This document shows positions 1-7,632 of a stretch of 64,000 nucleotides of DNA, one piece after another. The position numbers were made by a program, and so were the translations under genes. Position 1 is the stretch's first letter; every line of letters begins with the position of its first letter. Under the pieces are notes generated by a model, which was given only the letters and a program-made list of their open reading frames with translations, was not told the DNA's origin and did not search any database. This stretch comes from Sulfitobacter sp. F26204. Its GTDB lineage: Bacteria > Pseudomonadota > Alphaproteobacteria > Rhodobacterales > Rhodobacteraceae. Location of the stretch: the NCBI RefSeq assembly GCF_026410305.1, contig NZ_JAPMLQ010000007.1, positions 1 to 64,000 on the forward strand. The letters are read 5' to 3'.

Positions 1-71
1 CCAGCCGTTAAGTGCCTTAGCGCCGATGGTACTGCGTCTTAAGGCGTGGGAGAGTAGGTCATCGCCAAACC
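1..71 (+). rRNA. rrf: 5S ribosomal RNA, 3' part
   Basis: The first ~71 bases match the 3' two-thirds of an alphaproteobacterial 5S rRNA: the GCGCCGATGGTACTGCGTCT block, the GGGAGAGTAGGTC block and the terminal GCCAAACC that would pair with the missing 5' end. The 5' part lies outside the window, so a whole rRNA operon probably sits just upstream. No tRNA-fMet follows directly, unlike in some relatives. The exact 3' end is uncertain by one or two bases. Confidence 0.93.
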
Positions 72-173
72 TAACAAGAACTCAGAAACATAAATATCTC
101 TCTAACGATAAAAATACAAAAAAATCAAACGGTGTGGTCTGTCTTTGCCTCGGCAATTGACGTACTAAAAATT

Positions 174-191
174 TGACTGGCCAATCAGTCA
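174..191. promoter_or_regulatory. Inverted repeat, probable TetR operator
   Basis: TGACTG, six bases (GCCAAT), then CAGTCA form a perfect 6-bp-arm inverted repeat ending 16 bases before the ATG of the downstream TetR gene. TTGACTGNNCAGTCAA-like palindromes are common targets of TetR/AcrR regulators, and the position predicts autorepression of the regulator and the TRAP operon co-transcribed with it. Symmetry and position are seen; binding is inferred. Confidence 0.6.
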
Positions 192-207
192 GGTGTTGAA
201 TGGCACC

Positions 208-876
208 ATGCAAGCCGAGAAACCCAGACAGACAGAAAACCTTTCTTCCATGCAAATCGCCATCCTGGTTGCCGCCGAAGTTGAATTCGCGGAGGCAGGG
301 TTCGAAGGTGCAGGAATGAAAGCGATTGCGAAGCGTGCACAGGTGAGCCAGGCTTTGCTGCATTATCACTTTGGCAACAAGGAACATCTGTACGGCGAGG
401 TTATCCGCCACCGCTCACAGCGGATCAACCATGCGCGGGTCACCTTGTTGAACAGGGTCGAATTTGATGCCGGTGATTCAGCTGCGCAGATGCAGATACT
501 GGATGCATTGTTCAGGCCAGCATTGGGCCCGGAAGGTGGCGGCAAATCCTATGCCCGCATCTTTGCCGGTCTCATTGCGGGCCGCGTTCGCGATCAGGAT
601 CTGGTCCGCGAATGTTACGATCCGACTGCCAGGATGTTTCTGGATGCCTTTGAACGCACCGGCCTCGATCGTGCCACCGCGGGTATGATCTATCAATTTG
701 CCCTCGGCGTTTTGGCATCGGTCATTTCACGTGACGGACGAATGGAACGGTTGATCGGAATTACCCGTCAGACAGGGACCGCAGCTTTGACCGCGGCTTT
801 GGTATGTTTTGTCATCGGGGGGACAAAGGCGCTGGCCGAAAACAATAAATCAAATTCAAACTGGGAGGAAATGTGA
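208..876 (+). CDS. TetR/AcrR-family transcriptional regulator
   Basis: A 222-residue protein with an N-terminal helix-turn-helix around residues 33-62 (AIAKRAQVSQALLHYHFGNK is the classic TetR recognition-helix region) and a helical ligand-binding C-terminal part that I cannot assign to a ligand. The frame extends to a GTG at 193, but that codon abuts the inverted repeat at 174-191, so the ATG at 208 is preferred. The stop overlaps the start of the TRAP receptor gene by one base (TGATG), placing regulator and transporter in one operon. It probably represses that operon and senses the imported compound or a breakdown product. The family is certain; the role is inferred from position. Confidence 0.9.
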   Translation: MQAEKPRQTENLSSMQIAILVAAEVEFAEAGFEGAGMKAIAKRAQVSQALLHYHFGNKEHLYGEVIRHRSQRINHARVTLLNRVEFDAGDSAAQMQILDALFRPALGPEGGGKSYARIFAGLIAGRVRDQDLVRECYDPTARMFLDAFERTGLDRATAGMIYQFALGVLASVISRDGRMERLIGITRQTGTAALTAALVCFVIGGTKALAENNKSNSNWEEM

Positions 877-1928
877 TGAAGTGGTTGAAAATGGCAGCGA
901 TAGCGCTGTTCAGCATGACGAGCGTTGTTGAGGCCGAAGAATTCAATGCAACCGTCGTGGCGGGACATCCGGGTGTATTTCGCTGGGTCAAGATGGTTGA
1001 TGAGGCCTTCATTCCTCAAGTGCAGACCTTACTTGAGGGATCCGGTCATTCCATTTCCTTTGACGGTCAATATGGCGGTGCCATTGCCAAAGTGGGTGAC
1101 GAGTTGGAAACCGTTGAGGCAGGTCTGGCCGAGATCGGGATTTGCCAGTCGCTTTTCGATCCGGCCAAACTCGGCGTGCAGAATGTAACATATTACACGC
1201 CTTTTGTCAGCGACGACCCACGCCAGGTTTCAGAACTGATGGATAAATTGCATCGCGAGGATACCCGGATGACCTCGGCTTATGCTGAAAACGGTGTTGT
1301 ATATCTTGGGGCACCTGTTGGCATTGATGACTATCTTTTGATGACAAATTTTCCCGTTGCGAGCCTGGATGATCTGGACGGGCGCAAGCTTGCGGCACCC
1401 GGGGCGGCGCTCAACTGGCTTAAGGGGACAGGCGCTGTGGGTGTGTCGGGCAACCTGACCACTTATTATAATGAGCTGAAAACCGGCGTTTATGACGGTG
1501 TCATCGTATTTGCCTCTGCGGCACTGCCAAGCAAACTTTATGAGGTTGCGCCCTATGTGACCCGCGCAGGTCTTGGGGCACAATTTGCCGGTGCTCTTTG
1601 CGCGAATGCAGATTGGTACGGGGCTTTGCCTGAGGAAGTCAAAACCGCCTTGAGCGAAGGTGCAGACGCTGCACGCGAATGGTATCTTGCTTCGCTGGAA
1701 GAAGGTGTTGCCACGTCGATCAAGGTGATGGGCGAAAATGGTGCCACAATAACCGACGCTTCCAAAGAGATGCGCCAGGCCTGGGCTGCTGGCATGGACA
1801 ACGCTGCCAGGGAATGGGCCACAGGGCTGGATGCGCAGGGTAAACCCGGCACCGAAATTTTGGGCCTCTATATGCAATCGATGCGCGATGCAGGCGCGAC
1901 ACCACTGCGAGACTGGGACAAGGAGTGA
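876..1928 (+). CDS. TRAP transporter substrate-binding protein (DctP family)
   Basis: A 350-residue periplasmic receptor with a Sec signal peptide (residues 1 to about 21, ending VEAEE). It delivers an extracytoplasmic ligand to the membrane subunits encoded just downstream. The start is the ATG at 876, with GGGAGGA about 8 bases upstream; the GTG at 873 is an unlikely alternative. In the segment that aligns with the LKGLKLRVP motif of characterised receptors, this protein has KLAAP, so the ligand-carboxylate-binding arginine is replaced by Ala173. That suggests an atypical ligand or binding mode. The gene overlaps its neighbours by one base on both sides. Confidence 0.9.
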   Translation: MKWLKMAAIALFSMTSVVEAEEFNATVVAGHPGVFRWVKMVDEAFIPQVQTLLEGSGHSISFDGQYGGAIAKVGDELETVEAGLAEIGICQSLFDPAKLGVQNVTYYTPFVSDDPRQVSELMDKLHREDTRMTSAYAENGVVYLGAPVGIDDYLLMTNFPVASLDDLDGRKLAAPGAALNWLKGTGAVGVSGNLTTYYNELKTGVYDGVIVFASAALPSKLYEVAPYVTRAGLGAQFAGALCANADWYGALPEEVKTALSEGADAAREWYLASLEEGVATSIKVMGENGATITDASKEMRQAWAAGMDNAAREWATGLDAQGKPGTEILGLYMQSMRDAGATPLRDWDKE

Positions 1929-2425
1929 TGCCCAGCCGGCTGCTTGCAGCACTGGACCTTGTGACGCTGGCGGCCAATGTTCTGGGATCTTTGTTGATTG
2001 TGTCTCTTGTGGGGTTGATCACGGCAGACGTGGCGGGGCGCAACTTGCTGGGTGCGCCACTGTCCGGTGTGCCCGAATTGGTATCCCTTTCAATTGTGGC
2101 AATTGTTTTCCTGCAAGCGCCGCAGGCTCTGAAGGCGGGGCGCATGACCCGCAGTGACGGGATGATCGACATACTGCACAAACGGGTTCCGACCTTGGCC
2201 AAAGGGCTTGAGACAGCCTTTGATCTGGTGGGGGTCTTGGTTCTCCTGGCAATTCTTTATGCCCATTGGCCAATGATGATACGGTCGTGGCTACGCAGCG
2301 ATTTTGTCGGTGCGATCGGTGACTTCACCGCGCCTACCTGGCCAATCAAGACGATGCTGACTTTGGGCTGCATCTTGCTGGCATTGCAGTTCATTGCCCG
2401 GATTATACGTAGGTTTGTGCAATGA
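1928..2425 (+). CDS. TRAP transporter small permease (DctQ family)
   Basis: A 165-residue protein with four predicted membrane helices (near residues 8-32, 46-63, 95-115 and 135-155), the normal size and topology of the small TRAP subunit that partners the large permease. Its ATG overlaps the receptor stop codon (TGATG) and its stop overlaps the large-subunit start (ATGA), so the three transporter genes look translationally coupled. Family assignment rests on topology and position between receptor and DctM genes; DctQ sequences are poorly conserved. Confidence 0.87.
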   Translation: MPSRLLAALDLVTLAANVLGSLLIVSLVGLITADVAGRNLLGAPLSGVPELVSLSIVAIVFLQAPQALKAGRMTRSDGMIDILHKRVPTLAKGLETAFDLVGVLVLLAILYAHWPMMIRSWLRSDFVGAIGDFTAPTWPIKTMLTLGCILLALQFIARIIRRFVQ

Positions 2426-3726
2426 CACCTTTTGACATTGGCCTTGTTGCTTTGGGTGTGATGGCGCTGCTGGTACTACTGGGGATGTATGTGCCCATCG
2501 CTCTGATTGCCTGTTCGTTTGTTGGTGTCTGGGCGATCAAAGGGTCACCGTTGCTTGCGTCAAAAATGCTTGGCTTGGCGGCAAACGATGCAATCTCGTC
2601 CTATTTTTTCGGGGTTGTGCCGCTGTTTGTGCTAATGGGGTTTATCGTCAGCGAAAGTGGAATGGGGCGCGATGCCTTTGAGGTTGCAAATAGCGCATTT
2701 CGGAGGATCAAAGGGGGGCTCGGGATAGGTACTATTGCCGCCAATACCATTTTCGCGGCCATTACCGGTATCTCGATTGCTTCTGCTGCTGTGTTCACCA
2801 AAATCGCCGTGCCTGAATTACGCCGACATGGTTACACTGCGCGCTTTTCCGTGGGGTTGGTGGCCGGATCTTCGGTTCTGGGCATGTTGATTCCGCCCAG
2901 TCTGTTGTTGATCCTTTATGGATTGCTGACCGAACAAAGCATTGGTGATCTTTTTGTTGCGGGTATTGGTCCGGGTCTATTGCTGGCAGTCTTGTTTGGT
3001 GCAGGTACGATATTAATGGCTATTTTTACACCGCGATTTGTAGGCGAGAACTTGAGCCCGAATGAAGACGGTGTGACCGCTTCGGAACTCATTGCCAAGG
3101 GTATGCCAATTACCTTGCTGATCGCATTGGTGCTTGGCGGCATTTATGGCGGGTTGTTCACGCCGGTCGAGGCAGGGGCCATCGGAACTGTTGGCGCGCT
3201 TTTTTTCGGGTTCGCCAAGGGCACGCTTTCGCCTCGTGCTCTGTGGCGGATATTGGTTGAAACCGGAATGGTCACGGCCTCGGTTTGTTTCCTGATCATT
3301 GCGGCGCAGATGTACAGCCGCATGCTGGCGTTTTCCGGCCTTCCAGGCGGCTTCGGGGCGCTTGTGGTCAATGCGGACCTTGGGTTGATCGCACTTATCA
3401 GTCTTTATTGCCTGGTGGTCGTCCTGTTCGGGATGATCCTTGATTCATCTTCGATCATGTTGATTCTGGTGCCTCTCATGCTGCCGGTATTGCAACCCAT
3501 GGGCGTTGATCTGATCTGGTTCGGGATCGTCACCGTTATTGCGATCGAGATCGGATTGTTGACACCGCCCTTTGGCATTTCCGTCTATGTCATCAAATCA
3601 ACCCTGCATGACAAAACGATTACGCTCTCGGATATTTTCATCGGGGCGGCCCCCTTTGCCGCGTTGATGTTGATTTGCTTGGCCATCGTGATTGCCCTTC
3701 CGGGTCTCACCTCGTTTCTGCTTTGA
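2422..3726 (+). CDS. TRAP transporter large permease (DctM family)
   Basis: A 434-residue, very hydrophobic protein with about a dozen membrane helices. It contains the DctM hallmarks: an N-terminal FFGVVPLFVLMGF segment, the AAVFTKIAVPELRRHGY region, the IPPSLLLILYG loop and the C-terminal LLTPPFGISVYVIKS motif. This subunit forms the sodium-coupled transport path. It overlaps the small permease gene by four bases (ATGA) and is followed 10 bases later by the cyclase-family gene, which ties uptake to metabolism in one transcript. Confidence 0.94.
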   Translation: MTPFDIGLVALGVMALLVLLGMYVPIALIACSFVGVWAIKGSPLLASKMLGLAANDAISSYFFGVVPLFVLMGFIVSESGMGRDAFEVANSAFRRIKGGLGIGTIAANTIFAAITGISIASAAVFTKIAVPELRRHGYTARFSVGLVAGSSVLGMLIPPSLLLILYGLLTEQSIGDLFVAGIGPGLLLAVLFGAGTILMAIFTPRFVGENLSPNEDGVTASELIAKGMPITLLIALVLGGIYGGLFTPVEAGAIGTVGALFFGFAKGTLSPRALWRILVETGMVTASVCFLIIAAQMYSRMLAFSGLPGGFGALVVNADLGLIALISLYCLVVVLFGMILDSSSIMLILVPLMLPVLQPMGVDLIWFGIVTVIAIEIGLLTPPFGISVYVIKSTLHDKTITLSDIFIGAAPFAALMLICLAIVIALPGLTSFLL

Positions 3727-3736
3727 AAGGATCCCC

Positions 3737-4513
3737 ATGCCCAGACGTTTTCTTGACCTGTCCGTCGCGCTTGAGGCGGATATACAATCAGACCCGGAAA
3801 TGATGCTGCCGCAGATCGAATATCTGGGACACGATCAGACAGCGGGGCAGGTCGCCAGCTTCTTTGACGGCTTGCAAAAAGATGAATTGCCCGGCGGAGA
3901 AGGATGGGCGATTGAGCGGTTGCAAATTGCCACGCACAACGGCACGCACCTGGATGCGCCCTATCACCATCATTCGACAATGAACAATGGAGAGCGGGCG
4001 ATCACTATCGACGAGGTACCGCTGGAATGGTGTTTCAGTGCGGGTGTCAAATTGGATTTCCGTCATTTTTCGGATGGCTATATCGTGCAGCCCGAAGATA
4101 TTGAGGCAGAGCTGAAACGCATCGATCATGATCTGCAGCCGTTGGATATTGTATTGGTCAACACCTCTGCCGGTGCCCGCTATGGGCAGCCGGACTACCT
4201 TGGTCGTGGATGCGGTATGGGGCGCGATGCAACGATGTATCTGTTGGAGCGCGGTGTACGCCTGACAGGGACCGATGCCTGGAGTTGGGATGCGCCATTC
4301 AACATCACCGCAGAGCGTTATGCCCGTGACAAAGATCCGAAGATCATTTGGGAAGGGCATCGCGCGAGCATGGAAATTGGATATTGCCATATTGAAAAGC
4401 TTGCGCAGCTCGACCAGCTTCCGGGGAACGGATTTCTGGTGTCCTGTTTCCCGTTCAAGATCAAAGCAGCCTCTGCAGGTTTCACCCGCGCTGTTGCGAT
4501 ATTCGAGGACTAG
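3737..4513 (+). CDS. Cyclase-family metal-dependent hydrolase (kynurenine formamidase-like)
   Basis: A 258-residue member of the cyclase superfamily (Pfam Cyclase, which includes bacterial kynurenine formamidase KynB and isatin hydrolase). The metal-binding signature HxGTHxDxPxH is present as His67, His71, Asp73 and His77. Members hydrolyse amide, imide or lactam-type bonds using zinc or manganese. The ATG at 3737 is chosen because it follows an AAGGA ribosome-binding site and gives the usual length; the frame stays open to 3692 inside the permease gene. It lies between the TRAP genes and a BKACE gene, so its substrate is probably the imported compound. No tryptophan-pathway genes are nearby, so a kynurenine role is not supported. 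Confidence 0.87.
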   Translation: MPRRFLDLSVALEADIQSDPEMMLPQIEYLGHDQTAGQVASFFDGLQKDELPGGEGWAIERLQIATHNGTHLDAPYHHHSTMNNGERAITIDEVPLEWCFSAGVKLDFRHFSDGYIVQPEDIEAELKRIDHDLQPLDIVLVNTSAGARYGQPDYLGRGCGMGRDATMYLLERGVRLTGTDAWSWDAPFNITAERYARDKDPKIIWEGHRASMEIGYCHIEKLAQLDQLPGNGFLVSCFPFKIKAASAGFTRAVAIFED

Positions 4514-4516
4514 ATC

Positions 4517-5446
4517 ATGAATAAGACCATCATCACTTGCGCAGTTACAGGGGCGGTTCACACGCCGACAATGTCGCCTGCCCTGCCGATCAATGCGGAT
4601 ATGATCGCAGATCAGGCTATTGCGGCGGCACAAGCGGGGGCGGCCATACTTCACTTGCATGCGCGCCATCCTGAAACGGGGGCACCCACGGTTGATCCGG
4701 AGCATTTTGCCGACTTCCTTCCACGCATCAAAGCCGAGACAGACGCAGTTATTAACATCTCGACGGGGGGCAATCCCGTAATGACCGTCGAAGAACGCAT
4801 TCCTGCAGCCCGTGCGTTCAGCCCTGAGATGTGCAGCCTCAACATGGGCTCAATGAACTTTGCGCTGCACCCGATGGCCGAGAAGTACGAGACTTGGCAA
4901 TACGACTGGGAAGAAGGTTATATTCGTGGATCAGAGAACAATATTTTTCGAAATACCTTCACCGATATACGTATGGTTGCCGATGCTCTTGGCGGGGCAG
5001 AACATCGGGTGAAATTCGAACACGAGTGTTATGATGTCGGTCATTTATATAACCTGAAATTTTGTCTGGATCAGGGGATGTTTCAAACTCCGATCTTTCT
5101 TCAATTCGTGATGGGCATCCTTGGCGGAATTGCCGCCGACATCGACAATCTGGTTTTCATGAAGCGCACCGCTGACAAACTGTTTGGCGATGGCTATCAA
5201 TGGTCAGTCATCGGTGCGGGTGCGCAACAGATGAAACTGGCCGCAGTGGGTGCCCAGTTGGGCGGTCATGTGCGGGTTGGTCTTGAGGATTCATTATTCA
5301 TAGCACGGGGTCGATTGGCAGAATCGAACGCCCAGCAGGTTGAAAAGATTAAAAGCATACTTGAAACACAAGGTAATCAGATAGCCACTGCGGATGAGAC
5401 ACGGAAAATGCTGGGCCTAAAGGGCATTGATGCGGTAGGTTACTGA
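4517..5446 (+). CDS. Beta-keto acid cleavage enzyme (BKACE, DUF849)
   Basis: A 309-residue TIM-barrel enzyme of the BKACE family, founded by 3-keto-5-aminohexanoate cleavage enzyme (Kce). These enzymes condense a beta-keto acid with acetyl-CoA to give acetoacetate and a new acyl-CoA. The zinc ligands His46 and His48 are in the ILHLHAR motif; a late RVGLED motif (Glu257) matches the third ligand region. It starts three bases after the cyclase stop. Different BKACE subfamilies accept different beta-keto acids, including dehydrocarnitine, so the substrate here cannot be named without subfamily comparison. No partner CoA-transferase or 3-hydroxyacid dehydrogenase follows in the window. Confidence 0.92.
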   Translation: MNKTIITCAVTGAVHTPTMSPALPINADMIADQAIAAAQAGAAILHLHARHPETGAPTVDPEHFADFLPRIKAETDAVINISTGGNPVMTVEERIPAARAFSPEMCSLNMGSMNFALHPMAEKYETWQYDWEEGYIRGSENNIFRNTFTDIRMVADALGGAEHRVKFEHECYDVGHLYNLKFCLDQGMFQTPIFLQFVMGILGGIAADIDNLVFMKRTADKLFGDGYQWSVIGAGAQQMKLAAVGAQLGGHVRVGLEDSLFIARGRLAESNAQQVEKIKSILETQGNQIATADETRKMLGLKGIDAVGY

Positions 5447-5611
5447 ACAAATGATGAATTTCACCATACATTTTTGTTTCCTGATTTAAGATTCGGTCAT
5501 TCTAGCCATTGGATTTTGCGGACCGTTCAGAAGTGATCGTGAGAAATAGCGTTGAAAGCGGCGACTGCCGAAACCGAATGGATTCGGACGGCCGGAATTT
5601 AAGGTATTGAT

Positions 5612-6253
5612 ATGGCAGATAAATATGATGCGATTCTTGACGCTGCATTGGAAGCGTTTTCGCGGCGCGGCTATGATGGCACTGGGTTGCGTGAAATTGC
5701 CAAGATTGCAAAAGTTGCTCAACCTACAATCAACTACCATTTTAAAAGCAAAGAACAGCTCTTTAGCGCGGTCATCCAGCGGGGGGTGAAGGCAACCACA
5801 ATAACACGTGTTGCCAAGCTTGAGCTGTTGCTGGGTAAGGGTGGTGTGCCCGAACTGGAGGATATCGTCAGGGTTCTGTTTGAACCCTACAATTCGCCGG
5901 AAAAGGAAGTACCGGCGCATGAAGCACAATTCAACAAATTTGTCGCGCAGTTCGGCCTCGGCAATGAGGCATATTCATTGTCTGTCACCTTTGAAGCTTT
6001 TGATAATATGGCAGTTCATTTTATTGATGCGATTCTGTTGACTGACAACGGTTTTGATCGACTTTCCGCCGCGAAAGCATATCTTTATGCCTTACCTGTC
6101 GGGATGTATGCCATCGCCCACAAAAATCGCTTACCCGGCTTGGCCGGGTTGTCCGTTTCAGCCTCCGAAGTTCAGTTTTCATTTGATGATGTAATTTTCT
6201 TCATCTGCGCGGGTATGCGTGCCATCGCTGCTAAGCGTGCGGCTTCCGCCTGA
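5612..6253 (+). CDS. TetR/AcrR-family transcriptional regulator
   Basis: A 213-residue TetR-type regulator. The N-terminal helix-turn-helix is clear (residues about 22-50, REIAKIAKVAQPTINYHFKS). The rest is a helical effector domain of unknown ligand. It lies 165 bases after the BKACE gene on the same strand and is probably expressed separately. With the TetR gene at 208 it brackets the TRAP/cyclase/BKACE operon, so it may also control that pathway, but no copy of the 174-191 repeat was found in front of it. Confidence 0.9.
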   Translation: MADKYDAILDAALEAFSRRGYDGTGLREIAKIAKVAQPTINYHFKSKEQLFSAVIQRGVKATTITRVAKLELLLGKGGVPELEDIVRVLFEPYNSPEKEVPAHEAQFNKFVAQFGLGNEAYSLSVTFEAFDNMAVHFIDAILLTDNGFDRLSAAKAYLYALPVGMYAIAHKNRLPGLAGLSVSASEVQFSFDDVIFFICAGMRAIAAKRAASA

Positions 6254-7632
6254 CCAATCACAAGCCTCTATGACCGAGCAAACACCAAAAATTGGGGATG
6301 CTCACAACGCAAGTCTACTCCTGTAAAGACTACTCAGACGGGAACATTTCCTAAAAGCTTGACAGCTACTGATCGCTTGATCAATCTGTCTATCGAACGA
6401 TCAGCTTTATGCTTGGGACTCGGCTTACTGAGAATTGCTGGTTAAATAAATTGATTTGGAAATATGTTGTGTTTTTCAATTCCAAAATTTTCGATTTTGT
6501 AAATCCAGGCATCACCGGTGTTTTGGTAGAGACCGGACGTGAACTACCTGAAGCAAAAAAGGTTACTTCGGAAGTTGCAGATCAAACATTTACAGAAGCG
6601 ATACTTGAGGGCGGCGTTCCTCTGCAACTGATGCTCGCCTTTTTTGAGGATTCGGAACCTTCATTCCCAGTTTCAGACAGGGATCAAACTTAAACCATCC
6701 ATGACGACTTCAGCCAGATCGATGGCGGCGGTTTGAATTTCAAGAAACAAACGACCTACCTTTGGCCGCAGGGTGGTCGATACCGCAGGCTGCGTCGTCA
6801 TTTGAGAAATGTAAAATGATCCCGATGTGTACTGCGTTTATTGGCAGTTGAAAGTAGTTACCGCCAATACCTGTATTGGCCAAATGGTCGAGCAATGCCA
6901 GACATCTACATCCTCCAAGTTTTGGGCAGTCCGAATTCGAAACTACGGCGTGTATGCCTTTCCAAACCCATGACCGGATTACTTCAGGAGAAATGAATGG
7001 CACGACATTCTCGACCACGCAAAGACCGGAAGACCGGCAAAGCTTAGGCAAAACCTCTTTGTAAGGACGCGTTTGGTCCTGTTCTCGATAGCATGGCGAA
7101 AAACGAGATAAAGCTCGCGACATGCTTGTAAAAATCGGTAAACGGAATGCCAAGATGGCAAGCGAACAAAGCAGGCCGTCGTGACGGTAAAGGGATACTC
7201 TGCAAAGCTGGCCAAACCTGAAAAGCAGGCATCTGAGAAAACCAAAGACGCGATTTCCAAGTTGAAATGACAAGCTGACCTTACTGCCGGAGGCACCGCA
7301 GTCACTGTTTTGATAAGGCGTTACAAGGTGTTTGGTAAATGGGGTCCATAAACTGCCCCGACGGATAAAGGGAGATGTTGCAGGGCCTTCCTGTCTTATC
7401 CGGCCTGCTTGGCCATATTTCGTCTTGTCGCGGTCGACGAATTGACACTTGGGTCGCTCCTTTTCCGGCTCGTGGCACGGAACTGGCCCGCGCTAGATTG
7501 ACAGCACGATCAAACCTGTGGTCCCCCGCCCGGCTATATTTCACCCAAGAAAGTTACACTGGTTTATGCCAGAATATTCCAGCGTGTTCAGGTAAACAAA
7601 TCACCCGGAATCTGTTTGATGCTAATCAGTTT
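6254..7632. other. 1.4-kb stretch without a convincing gene
   Basis: No frame here gives a recognisable protein. The longest plus-strand frame (6409-6693, 94 codons) has no ribosome-binding site and no family resemblance. Short plus-strand frames near 6995-7045 and 7181-7270 are lysine/arginine-rich and could be scraps of a decayed gene, but I cannot identify it. An imperfect inverted repeat with CTGATCG (6369-6375) and CGATCAG (6398-6404), containing the palindrome TTGATCAA (6377-6384), lies just before 6409. The stretch looks like degenerate accessory DNA. Confidence 0.5.

Noticed and set aside
3692-3736. Upstream extension of the cyclase gene
   Set aside because: It lies inside the TRAP permease gene and lacks a ribosome-binding site; the ATG at 3737 fits the family length.
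6409-6693. 94-codon plus-strand frame as a gene
   Set aside because: No ribosome-binding site, no family resemblance, and it sits in a stretch that otherwise lacks coding signal.
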